DNA of 48,585 nt from DAOUFU01 sp034429275 (GTDB lineage Bacteria; Chloroflexota; Anaerolineae; Aggregatilineales; Aggregatilineaceae): contig DAOUFU010000214.1 of NCBI GenBank assembly GCA_034429275.1, forward strand, positions 1 to 48,585, written 5' to 3'. The notes below the pieces were generated by a model that saw only the letters and a list, made by a program, of their open reading frames with translations, had not been told where the DNA came from and did no database searches. The position numbers and the translations under genes were made by a program. Positions 31,059-41,363 of this stretch are shown here, in pieces (positions within the stretch are counted from its first letter, which is position 1; every line of letters starts with the position of its first letter).

Positions 31059-32528
31059 TTAATACCACCCTTGACACGAGGTCGGCAGCGCCGCCAGCGG
31101 ATCGTTGATGAAAGCGGCGATCAGCTCTGTGCTGCACGGCGCGGACCCCAGAGTATAATGCCCCGAATCTGGGAAACGAACCATAATCCCATGATCGAGG
31201 GCAGCGGCAGCGGCAGCAGTCCACTCCGCCGACGAAACCGGGTCGAGATCGCCCTGCAGGAACAGCGCGGGCACCGGGCCGGTCACCGGCTGAGATTCGA
31301 CCGGGTCCAGGCGCGCAGCAGGCCAGATTTCGCACGCCTCGAAGTAGCTGGCCGCCTGCTCGGTGGCTGCCGCGCGCAGAGAATCGGGCAGGTCGGCGGC
31401 CATCGCGGCGATCTGCTCCGGCGAGGTGGTGTAGACATCATCGGCGCAGCGAAACGAATAGAACGCCCCGGTGACCACGCCGGAACTGGCACTGCCGGCA
31501 ACCAGCGGCGCGATCACTTCGTACTGCCGGTTGGCGACGGCGGTGATCAGCGCGGCGATCTGGGGGCTGTAGCCACTGTAAAGCGCGGTCTGCATCCCGC
31601 CGTAGAGCGTGACCGCGTCCAGTTCCACCATCACGGGCGAATCGAAACCCGGCACGGTCAGGCTCACTTCTTCCGGCTGGGCCATGAGCCGCTCGGCCAG
31701 CGCGTAGAAATCCTCGCGCACAGTCGGATACTGCCCGCCGCAGGCCGGGTCATCGGCGCAGCGCGCGAAGTAGTCTTCGAGCGTGCGGTAGAGGTTGGGT
31801 GCGAACCCGCCGATCAGGTCGATTTCGGGCGGGGCAGGGGCGGCGATGGCCGCGCTGCGGATGCTTTCCGGGTAGTGGCGCATGGCGGTAAGGGTGAGTG
31901 TGCTGCCATAGGAACCGGTCACGATGTTGATCTGTGCCAGGCCCAGCGCGCGGCGCACAGCGTCCACGTCGCCCGCGCTCTCAACGGTGTTGAAGGCGGC
32001 CAGGTTGACTCCCTCGGCGATCAGCCGGTCGCGGCAGGCGGTGAGCGAGGCGATTTGGTCCACCGAGTCATCGCCTACCATCGCGGCCAGCCGCGCCTGG
32101 TCTGCCTCCGGGCAGTTCAGGTTTGGCTCGGAATAGCCCATGCCGCGCTGGTCGAGCAGGATCACGTCGCGGCGGCGCAGCAGGATATCGAGCGGCAGAC
32201 CCAGGCCGCCCGCGAAGCTGTCGAGCGTGTTGGAGCCAGGGCCGCCGGAGAGCATCAGGACCGCATCGGGGAATTTATCCGCGCGCGGTGAGGCAAACAC
32301 GGCGATCATCACGCGAATGGTGGGACCTGCTGGATCCGCGTAGTGCTCCGGCACGGTGACATAGCCGCAGGTCACGCTGTAGCGCGACGGGAAGTCCAGC
32401 GGGCAGGGGACCTGCTCAAACGCGGGCGGCGCATCCTGGGCGGCGGCGCGCGCCGGGGGTGTGGCCGCGTTCAGCCCGGCGAGCAGGACGAGGATCAGCA
32501 GCAGAGAGAGGGCGCGATTGTGGGGCAT
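31059..32528 (-). CDS. Secreted alpha/beta hydrolase (tripeptidyl-aminopeptidase-like)
   Basis: A 489-residue alpha/beta-hydrolase with a signal peptide (LSLLLILVLLAGLNAATPPARAAAQ). The oxyanion region is MLSGGPGSNT, the strand-turn is LLDQRGMGYSEPN, the nucleophile is Ser206 in VTGSYGSTLT, the acid is probably Asp429 in QGDLDPVSS, and His457 is in PDSGHYTLG. The last 100 residues fit the TAP-like C-terminal domain (PF08386). Homologues release N-terminal peptides or hydrolyse esters outside the cell. It starts the unit with murI and the acetyltransferase; the connection to wall synthesis is not obvious. Confidence 0.87.
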   Translation of the reverse strand: MPHNRALSLLLILVLLAGLNAATPPARAAAQDAPPAFEQVPCPLDFPSRYSVTCGYVTVPEHYADPAGPTIRVMIAVFASPRADKFPDAVLMLSGGPGSNTLDSFAGGLGLPLDILLRRRDVILLDQRGMGYSEPNLNCPEADQARLAAMVGDDSVDQIASLTACRDRLIAEGVNLAAFNTVESAGDVDAVRRALGLAQINIVTGSYGSTLTLTAMRHYPESIRSAAIAAPAPPEIDLIGGFAPNLYRTLEDYFARCADDPACGGQYPTVREDFYALAERLMAQPEEVSLTVPGFDSPVMVELDAVTLYGGMQTALYSGYSPQIAALITAVANRQYEVIAPLVAGSASSGVVTGAFYSFRCADDVYTTSPEQIAAMAADLPDSLRAAATEQAASYFEACEIWPAARLDPVESQPVTGPVPALFLQGDLDPVSSAEWTAAAAAALDHGIMVRFPDSGHYTLGSAPCSTELIAAFINDPLAALPTSCQGWY

Positions 32529-32593
32529 GGCGATGGGAATCCTTGTGAAGTTTATGGAGCAGGCGAGAACGTTCGGCAGTGCTGAGGCCCAGA

Positions 32594-32625
32594 GTCAGGG
32601 CGCAGGCTGTCCCCTGCGCCCTGAC
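32594..32625. terminator. Hairpin terminator after the Ser/Thr kinase gene
   Basis: A perfect 13-bp GC-rich stem (GTCAGGGCGCAGG/CCTGCGCCCTGAC) with a six-base loop, between the kinase stop and the next minus-strand gene. No T run follows. Confidence 0.55.
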
Positions 32626-32676
32626 GCGAGATGCAAAACAGTGATGACATGCCCGCCGCGGTGCGGGCCGCCGCCG

Positions 32677-34497
32677 CTACAGCAGTTCGTCGGCCACGCT
32701 AAAGCCCTGGTCGGCGATCAACCCGGCGAGCGCGCTGCCCGGCAGCCATTCGGACTGTGCACCCAGCCCGCCGTCGCCCTGGGCCAGCACCAGCCCGACG
32801 AAGTGGAAATCGCGCCGACCGGGGTTCGGGACTTCGAGCCGCAGGACGTGTTTGGTGAGCCGCAGGGAGTCGATGACACCCCAGGCGGCGGCCTGCGCTT
32901 CTTGCAGAACCGGCTCACCTTCGGCGTCGCGCGGCAGCACGATCACGCGGTCGGAGGTGCATCCCAGGTAGTAGCGACCGATAATGCCGCGCCAGGTGCG
33001 CACGGCCTGCACAAATACGAACACCCAGGCCAGCAGGCCCAACATGCTCAGCAGGCCGAGATTGATGATCCCGCCCAGCACGTTGGCAGCCAGCCCACCG
33101 ATCACCAGCTTCTGCCACAGCCGCCATTCTTTGGTGCCGCGCACGTCCAGCACGCCCACCAGGGTTTCGCCCGCGCGCAGCACACTGCTCATCTGCTCGT
33201 AGGCCATCGAATAGCGCAGCAGCGCTTCGGCTCCCGCGCCGGAGGCGATGCCCGCGTTCCGGGCATCGACGGGGGCGGATTCGGCGGCGCGTTCCAGCGC
33301 GGTTTCGAGCGCTTCCATTGCCCCCTGCCAGATCACCGAACCGTGCAGACGTTCGACCCATTCGGGCGCTTCGGGCAGGTTCTCGCCCGGGGTCTTGACT
33401 TTGCGCGGCGTGCGCACCCTGGGCTGATCGTCGATTTCGGCGTGAATGCGCACTCCGGCGGGCGGCTGGCCGGGCACCGGTATCTGCGGGACGGACGGCT
33501 CCGGCGGGGTGATCTGCTCCGGCGGGGCAATCGATTCGGGCACCGGCGGCGCGATCTGTGCCGGTTCTTGTGCAGGCGGCAGCGAAGGGTCGGAAGCTGG
33601 GCGCGCTTCGCCGCGCAGCACGACCGGAGTCAGCGGTGGGGTGAGCACGTCGCAGCCCTGGACCTGGCAGTTTTGCAGCGTGGTGCTGAATTCGCGGGCG
33701 AGATCGCCCGCCGAGGGATAGCGCGCGCTCTTATCTTTGGCCAGCGCGCGCAGCATCACCGCTTCGACCGCTTCCGGCAGGTCGGGCACGATGCCGCGCG
33801 GCGGCGGCGGCGCGTCGTGGATGTGCTTAAACATCAGCGTGTAGGGGGTATCGGACTGGAACGGAGTCCGCCCGGTGACCATTTCGTAAAGGATGACGCC
33901 CAGCGCGTAAACATCGCTGCGGGCGTCGATGGCCTCGCCGCGCCACTGTTCGGGAGCCATATAGGCGGGCGTGCCCAGCACTGCGCCGGAGGCCGTCAGG
34001 TGGGTGGACGAGGCCAGCATCTTGGCCAGCCCGAAGTCCATCAGGTAGAGATTGTCCCATTCGTCGATCAGGATGTTGTTGGGTTTGAGATCGCGGTGAA
34101 CCACGCCCTGCGAGTGCGCGTAATCGAGCGCCTCGGCCATCTGGTTGACGAATCGCCCGGTCAGCGCCAGCGACAGCGGGCCATCGGTCAGGCGCTGGTA
34201 GAGCGTGCTGCCCTCGATCACGCGCATGACGAGGTAGAAGATGTCGCCCTCGTGGCCGAAGTCGTGCACGGGCAGGATGCGCGGGTGCTGCAAATTGGCG
34301 ATGACCTGCGCCTCGCGCTCGAAGCGCGCGACAAACTGCGGATCGCCCGCCAGGTCGGCGCTCATCACCTTGATCGCCACGTCGCGCTGCATGGTGATCT
34401 GCCGGGCGCGGTAGACCACCGCCATACCGCCTTTGCCCAGGCGGTCGAGGATTTCGTAATTGCCGAGAGTCCGGCCAATCAGCGCATCGCTGCTCAT
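32677..34497 (-). CDS. PknB-like Ser/Thr protein kinase with membrane tail
   Basis: A 606-residue kinase. The catalytic domain occupies residues about 14-275. It has the glycine loop LGKGGMAVVYRA, Lys43 in VAIKVM, HRDLKPNN (Asp136), DFGLAKM (Asp154) and APEQW. A Pro-rich linker (about 290-385) follows. The C-terminal 200 residues hold two membrane helices and a stretch resembling a bacterial PH-like domain (YYLGCTSDRVIVLPRD). Unlike PknB there are no PASTA domains, so it probably senses from the membrane or cytoplasm. The ATG at 34497 starts just before the kinase fold, with AAGGA upstream. No partner phosphatase is adjacent. Confidence 0.88.
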   Translation of the reverse strand: MSSDALIGRTLGNYEILDRLGKGGMAVVYRARQITMQRDVAIKVMSADLAGDPQFVARFEREAQVIANLQHPRILPVHDFGHEGDIFYLVMRVIEGSTLYQRLTDGPLSLALTGRFVNQMAEALDYAHSQGVVHRDLKPNNILIDEWDNLYLMDFGLAKMLASSTHLTASGAVLGTPAYMAPEQWRGEAIDARSDVYALGVILYEMVTGRTPFQSDTPYTLMFKHIHDAPPPPRGIVPDLPEAVEAVMLRALAKDKSARYPSAGDLAREFSTTLQNCQVQGCDVLTPPLTPVVLRGEARPASDPSLPPAQEPAQIAPPVPESIAPPEQITPPEPSVPQIPVPGQPPAGVRIHAEIDDQPRVRTPRKVKTPGENLPEAPEWVERLHGSVIWQGAMEALETALERAAESAPVDARNAGIASGAGAEALLRYSMAYEQMSSVLRAGETLVGVLDVRGTKEWRLWQKLVIGGLAANVLGGIINLGLLSMLGLLAWVFVFVQAVRTWRGIIGRYYLGCTSDRVIVLPRDAEGEPVLQEAQAAAWGVIDSLRLTKHVLRLEVPNPGRRDFHFVGLVLAQGDGGLGAQSEWLPGSALAGLIADQGFSVADELL

Positions 34498-34702
34498 ATT
34501 CGGATCAATCCTTGCTTGATTAAGTGATGCTGCAACCATGCGCCGCCCCTTCATTCGCTGGTGGGTGCGGCGTGCGACGGATTCTAAAAGGGCATCCAGT
34601 CTCATTCGCTGCGCCGACCGCCCACAACCGGCCTGTTACCTTGATCTACGCGCCACCGGTCAAAAGGTTGTGCGCACGGGGAAGGCGGGGCGGCGGCGCG
34701 GT

Positions 34703-35242
34703 CTACAGGCCCAACCGGCGCGCCACCCACAGCAGCGCTGCGATGGTTTTGCCGTCTTCGATCTCGCCGCGCATCACGCGGGCGAGCGCTTCTTCCAGCG
34801 GCAGGGTGACCTGCTCGATGAACTCGTCCTCGTCGCCCGGCAGCGGGGCGGCCACCAGGTCGGTCGCCAGGTAGAGGTAAATCTTCTCGGTGGTCGTGCC
34901 GGGCGCGACATATTCCAGCCCCAGGTAGTCCAGTCTGCCGGGCCGGTAGCCAATCTCTTCCTGAAGCTCGCGCTCTGCCGCCAGCAGCGGGTCCTCGCCC
35001 GGTTCGAGCGTGCCCGCCGGAATTTCGAGCATCAGGCGTCCGACGGCGGCGCGGTGCTGGCTGACCAGGATCACGCGGCCATCCGGCAGCAGTGGGACCA
35101 TCGCCACTGCGCCGGGATGACGGATGATCTCGCGCACGGTCTGCTGACCGTTGGGCAGCCGCACCGTGTCCAGGTAGAGCTTGACCAGCCTGCCATCATA
35201 AATCTGCTGCGAGGTCAGCACCTCTTCGTGCTGCGATGTCAT
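34703..35242 (-). CDS. NUDIX hydrolase (ADP-ribose pyrophosphatase-like)
   Basis: A 179-residue enzyme hydrolysing nucleoside diphosphates linked to another group, most like ADP-ribose pyrophosphatase. The NUDIX box is intact: G-x5-E-x7-R-E-L-x-E-E-x-G, read as GTLEPGEDPLL then AAERELQEEIG. The EFIEQVTLPLEEAL segment after it is typical of the ADPRase group. ATG 35242 is preferred over 35251 because AAGGA sits at a better distance. It lies 205 bases upstream of the kinase on the same strand; the gap shows no gene. Confidence 0.9.
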   Translation of the reverse strand: MTSQHEEVLTSQQIYDGRLVKLYLDTVRLPNGQQTVREIIRHPGAVAMVPLLPDGRVILVSQHRAAVGRLMLEIPAGTLEPGEDPLLAAERELQEEIGYRPGRLDYLGLEYVAPGTTTEKIYLYLATDLVAAPLPGDEDEFIEQVTLPLEEALARVMRGEIEDGKTIAALLWVARRLGL

Positions 35243-35299
35243 GGAGTCCATCCTTGTGAGCCGCCTGCCCAGCGAATGAGCGCGCGGCAGAACCAATAA

Positions 35300-35332
35300 G
35301 GGAGCGCCTCTACCCCAGGCAGAACCGCTCCC
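35300..35332 (-). terminator. Hairpin terminator after the LysM lipoprotein gene
   Basis: A 7-bp stem (GGGAGCG/CGCTCCC) closed over about 19 bases; on the minus strand it is followed by TTATTGGTT, a weak T-rich tail. Confidence 0.45.
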
Positions 35333-35359
35333 CTACACAGTCGGTCAGCGTCTGCGCGG

Positions 35360-36916
35360 TTACCCGCTAAACGACGGCGTGAAGGTCACGAAGAACCCTC
35401 CCTGGCCACCGATAGCGGTCGGGATCGGGGTTGCCACCGTGCCGCCGCCGGGGATGATCAACTGCTGACCGGCGGCGAGGACGTTCATGGTTGCCACGGT
35501 GAAGCCATTGGCCTGCATCAGCGCGGACATATCCACGCCAAACTTGAGCGAAATCCGGTACAGGTTGTCGCCCGCCTGCACCACGTAGATATTGCCGGGC
35601 AGCAGGCCGCCTGTGCCCGCCTGCGCGGTGGCAGTGGCGAGCGGGGCCGGGGTCGCCGGAAGTGGGCACGGAATATCGAGCGGGTAGCCCGCCTGGATCA
35701 GGTTCGGGTTGGTGATGTTGTTCGCCTGCGCGATCTGATCGACGGTCACGCCATACTGCGCCGCGATGCGGTAGAGCGTCTCACCCAACTGCACCATGTG
35801 CTGGTTGCAGCGCCCGCCGGGCGGCGTGGGCGTGAAGGCGGGAGTCAGGGTGATGAAGAAGCCACCCTGGCCATCGACCCCGGTAAAGCCCTGACCCTGG
35901 GCGAAGGGGTTCGGCGTGGGGTAATAGGTGCCCATCGCCGCCGCCTGGGTCATCTCAAACTGGAGCAGGACTGCCGTCGCGGTCAACTGGTTGATGGTGA
36001 GGGTCGGGGTCGAGGTGAACAACTGCGCGATCGCCATCGGCGTCTCGGTGGGGAAGGCCGCCGGTTGAATCACGAGCGGCGGCTGAGTCTGCTCGGCGAG
36101 CGGGATGGCTTCGAACGGTTGAGTCGGCACGGCGGGCTGAACGCCTGGCTGTACCTGCGGCTGAGTCTGCGGCTGTGTGCCCTGCGACTGCTGGAACTGC
36201 AGCGCCGCCGCCTGCTGAGTCAGCGCCTGCTGGACGTTGATGATGCCCGCGTCCTGGGCAGAAGCCGCGCCGACCACCGCAAACGGCGTATAGGTGGCCG
36301 TCGGGGCCACACGCGCCAGCCGGACCGGGGTGAAGGTTGGCGTCAGGAAATAGGGCTGCGCGGTGCGGGTTGGGCTGGGCAGCGGCGTATTGGTCGGCAG
36401 CGGGGTATTGGTAGGCAGCGGCGTCAAAGTTGGCAGTGGGGTGTTGGTGGGCAGCGGCGTATTGCTGGGCAGGGGGGTACTGCTCGGCAACACGGCGATC
36501 TGAAGCGGCGTCAGGGTGGGCACCGGCATCAGCCCGACGACGGTAGGTGTGGACGTGTTGACCACCCACATGCCGCCCTGTTCCGGCGTGACCGGGGTGG
36601 GCAGCGGCGTATTGCTGGGTTGGACCAGGAAGGTGGGCGTGGTGGTCGTCTCCGTCGCACCCAGCACGGCCACTTCCATCTCGGTGGCCTGCGGCAGCGG
36701 TGTCTCTTCTTCAGTGGTGGGGACCACCAGGGGCACGTCGGGCGTGATCAGCTCGGCCTGGGTGGGAATCGGCGTATTGACGGGCACAAATGGCTCACCG
36801 CCGACCAGTGGAGTTGGTTCCAGGCTGCCCTCAAGCGATCGGAAGCACCCGGACAGAGCCAGCGACAGCACCACCAGCCCCACCACTCCCCAAACCATAC
36901 GAAAATGTCTTGGCAT
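35360..36916 (-). CDS. LysM-domain lipoprotein with Thr/Pro-rich stalk
   Basis: A 518-residue exported protein. The signal peptide ends in the lipobox LALSGC, with the lipidated Cys24. A long stalk follows, rich in T-P-L-P-T-N units of six residues (18-bp tandem repeats around 36390-36480) and Gln/Pro stretches (QPQTQPQVQPGVQP). Two LysM domains lie near the C-terminus: MVQLGETLYRIAAQYGVTVDQI and YVVQAGDNLYRISLKFGVDMSA, written here as their key first halves. They should bind peptidoglycan or chitin-like glycan. The lipid anchor at one end and wall-binding domains at the other suggest a membrane-wall tether. GGAGAG lies eight bases before the ATG. Confidence 0.88.
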   Translation of the reverse strand: MPRHFRMVWGVVGLVVLSLALSGCFRSLEGSLEPTPLVGGEPFVPVNTPIPTQAELITPDVPLVVPTTEEETPLPQATEMEVAVLGATETTTTPTFLVQPSNTPLPTPVTPEQGGMWVVNTSTPTVVGLMPVPTLTPLQIAVLPSSTPLPSNTPLPTNTPLPTLTPLPTNTPLPTNTPLPSPTRTAQPYFLTPTFTPVRLARVAPTATYTPFAVVGAASAQDAGIINVQQALTQQAAALQFQQSQGTQPQTQPQVQPGVQPAVPTQPFEAIPLAEQTQPPLVIQPAAFPTETPMAIAQLFTSTPTLTINQLTATAVLLQFEMTQAAAMGTYYPTPNPFAQGQGFTGVDGQGGFFITLTPAFTPTPPGGRCNQHMVQLGETLYRIAAQYGVTVDQIAQANNITNPNLIQAGYPLDIPCPLPATPAPLATATAQAGTGGLLPGNIYVVQAGDNLYRISLKFGVDMSALMQANGFTVATMNVLAAGQQLIIPGGGTVATPIPTAIGGQGGFFVTFTPSFSG

Positions 36917-37052
36917 CACGATATCTCTCCCTGGGCGCGCACATGACCCCTACCAGGCACGTCATCCATTCATACCGGCCCGCGCACGGGCTGCTCGCCG
37001 GTGATGCGCCAGCCGTCAATGGCGACCCGGCGAGACGTACGTACTGCCCCGC

Positions 37053-37081
37053 AGTGTACCATTACTGGCCTGCGCGCACAA
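37053..37081 (-). promoter_or_regulatory. Possible promoter of the LysM lipoprotein gene
   Basis: On the minus strand, TTGTGC, 17 bases, TACACT, about 137 bases before the start codon. Weak matches. Confidence 0.25.
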
Positions 37082-37140
37082 GCGCGGGTGCCTTGCGGAG
37101 TGCGTGCAAAACCTGACAGCAAGTTTTCCGGGCAAACACC

Positions 37141-37254
37141 GGCCTCACCCCAAACCTCGCCGCTCCCTGCGGGTTCGGCTCGGTTTTGCCCCTCTCCAAA
37201 ACTTTTTTTGGAGAGGGGCGGCGCGGCCCGGTTTTGGCCGTGCGGGGTGAGGCC
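37141..37254. repeat. Palindromic repeat, copy 7
   Basis: A 114-bp element whose central hairpin (37188-37219) is a variant with CCCCTCTCC/GGAGAGGGG arms and an AAAACTTTTTTT centre. Together with copy 8 and module d it fills most of the 540-base gap between gyrA and the LysM gene; no gene is seen there. Confidence 0.9.
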
Positions 37255-37268
37255 AGATCGCCCCTCCA

Positions 37269-37318
37269 GCGAGTGCCCGGTTTGTCAAGTGGTTGCCTGT
37301 CAACTTTTGCTCACACCC
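37269..37318. repeat. Repeat flanking module d (second copy)
   Basis: Inverted copy of 11733-11782, 49 of 50 bases identical, again with the paired TTGACA hexamers (on the minus strand here). Confidence 0.9.
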
Positions 37319-37333
37319 GCCCCGCGAGAGTCC

Positions 37334-37408
37334 GGCCTCACCCCCGACCTGCGCGCCTCTTGGGGGGCGTTTGGGCTGCCCATTTTGGGGCCGCGCGGGA
37401 GTGAGGCC
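37334..37408. repeat. Palindromic repeat, copy 8 (internally deleted)
   Basis: A 75-bp element with GGCCTCACCCCC at one end and GGGAGTGAGGCC at the other. Both arms are recognisable but the central palindrome is missing. Preceded by CGCGAGAGTCC, the start of module c. Confidence 0.8.
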
Positions 37409-37459
37409 GGGTCACCCTGGCCAGTGATTTTCCCAAAGATCATCAGGCGCGGGCGATGC

Positions 37460-40030
<2,571 letters not shown>

Positions 40031-40078
40031 GCTCATCCCTGTGTGTTTCGATCGTGAGTTCAAACGCCGGGGTCGGGA

Positions 40079-40119
40079 ATCAGTGGGGCGACCTGCGGCA
40101 CACGCGGTCGCCCGCTGAT
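40079..40119 (-). promoter_or_regulatory. Hairpin in the gyrA leader
   Basis: Arms ATCAGTGGGGCGACC and GGTCGCCCGCTGAT pair with one bulge around a 12-base loop, about 50 bases before the gyrA start. It could be a leader structure or a terminator of upstream transcription. Confidence 0.4.
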
Positions 40120-40300
40120 CGTTACCCGCCTATCGTGCTCATACTGATTCACATACTGTGCTGTGCCCGGTAGAGCGTGGCACGCCAGGATGATACTCAA
40201 AATTATACCGCATCCGGGCCGTTTTCGCGAATTTCAGGGTGCGAGGGGTGCACACTGATGCATTTTGGCAAATTGATCGGATATGAGAGGGCGAACGGCT

Positions 40301-40414
40301 GGCTTCACCCCCGCGCGGCCCCAAAACCGGGCCGCTTCGCCCCCTCTCCGAAAATTTTCGGAGGGGGGGCAGACCAAGCGCCTCCCAAGAGGCGCGCAGG
40401 CCGGGGGTGAGGCC
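40301..40414. repeat. Palindromic repeat, copy 9
   Basis: A 114-bp element (GGCTTCACCCCC … GGGGGTGAGGCC) with the central palindrome at 40340-40369; one arm base is changed (GAGGGGGGG). On its left is the ATTTTGGCAAATTGATCGG flank shared with 25871; on its right is module c. These fill most of the 470-base gap between gyrA and the next gene. Confidence 0.92.
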
Positions 40415-40452
40415 GGACTCGCGCGGGTCACGTATTTTGATGCAATCACCCT
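40415..40452. repeat. Repeat flanking module c (second copy)
   Basis: Identical over 38 bases to 26023-26060. Ends 17 bases before a possible ATG of the LamG-like gene. Confidence 0.9.
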
Positions 40453-40499
40453 GCCGCCAGGGTGGTTTGATGCTCGCCGGGCGCGGTATACTCGGCGGC

Positions 40500-41186
40500 A
40501 TGAGCGATTCCACGCCGGTCCCCGATTCTCTCCCTCGCTGGCTGTGGCCGCTGACTCTTGGCGGCGCGGCGCTGACCGCCCTGATCGTGGGGGTAGGGGC
40601 GCTGGCCCTGTTGCGCGGGGCCGCCGATCCGCCCGTGGCCGGGCCGGTGGTGTGGGCGGATTCTACGCTGGCGTGGGCGGGCGGCTCGACGGTGGCATTC
40701 GCGCCGGGTGAGAGCGCCTGGATCGCTGCGCCGGGCGAGGTCGCACTGCCCCGGCAGGCGTTCACCCTTTCGGTCGCTGCCCGGATCGACCCGGACGACT
40801 CGGCGAGCAGGGGCGCGACGTGGGGCATCTGGGCCGAGGACGGCGAGGGCGCGCGCATCGTCTGGGCGGTGCGCGGCGATGGCACGTTGACCATCCGCAG
40901 ATGCCCCGCGAGCGCCCCGGTTCATGCCCCTTATTTGTTTGACTGCCCCGCGCTCATTCCTGAATGGCGCTGGCACGCCTACCCGCGCATTCTGCCGCCG
41001 GGCCGGGCCAACACGCTCACCCTGCACCGGGAGGCGGGTGGAATCCGGCTGCGCATCAACGGCGAGATTCTGGGCCTGGCAGGCGTAAACCTGGGCGGCC
41101 CCTGGGGACTCTGGGCGCAGGCCGGTGAATCTGCCCCGGTGACGTTCAACTGGCTGGCCGCCGAACTGCGCGTCGCCCGGCGATGA
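40500..41186 (+). CDS. Membrane-anchored LamG/concanavalin-like domain protein
   Basis: A 228-residue protein with one N-terminal membrane helix (WLWPLTLGGAALTALIVGVGALALL). An extracytoplasmic beta-sandwich follows, resembling LamG/concanavalin A-like folds: SVAARIDPDD, WGIWAEDGEG, RGDGTLTIRR, LTLHREAGGIRLRINGEILG and GPWGLWAQA have the jelly-roll spacing. It probably binds glycan or protein at the surface; no catalytic residues are evident. ATG 40500 gives a clean anchor; ATG 40470 is equally open and has an AGGGTGG site. The frame stays open back into the repeat. It is the first gene of the plus-strand surface cluster. Confidence 0.6.
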   Translation: MSDSTPVPDSLPRWLWPLTLGGAALTALIVGVGALALLRGAADPPVAGPVVWADSTLAWAGGSTVAFAPGESAWIAAPGEVALPRQAFTLSVAARIDPDDSASRGATWGIWAEDGEGARIVWAVRGDGTLTIRRCPASAPVHAPYLFDCPALIPEWRWHAYPRILPPGRANTLTLHREAGGIRLRINGEILGLAGVNLGGPWGLWAQAGESAPVTFNWLAAELRVARR

Positions 41187-41203
41187 CCGCGCGGGTGATT
41201 TAC

Positions 41204-41233
41204 TTGCCCGATTGCCCCGGTGCGCATTACACT
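41204..41233 (+). promoter_or_regulatory. Candidate promoter of the surface cluster
   Basis: TTGCCC, 18 bases, TACACT, about 130 bases before the large membrane protein. The 177-base gap also has a small CGGTCATTGACCG dyad. Confidence 0.35.
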
Positions 41234-41363
41234 TAGGGCGCGAGAGGGGCCTATTTCATCGGTCATTGACCGGTGAGCACCTGCGCGTGTTTTCCGGGAT
41301 TTGCGTGTCGGGCTGACTTCCGGCGCTTGCCGGAGAGTAGCCTCTGGGGTTTGGGACAACGCC

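Noticed and set aside
36390..36480. 18-bp tandem repeat as a non-coding satellite
   Set aside because: It is in frame and encodes the T-P-L-P-T-N stalk of the LysM lipoprotein.
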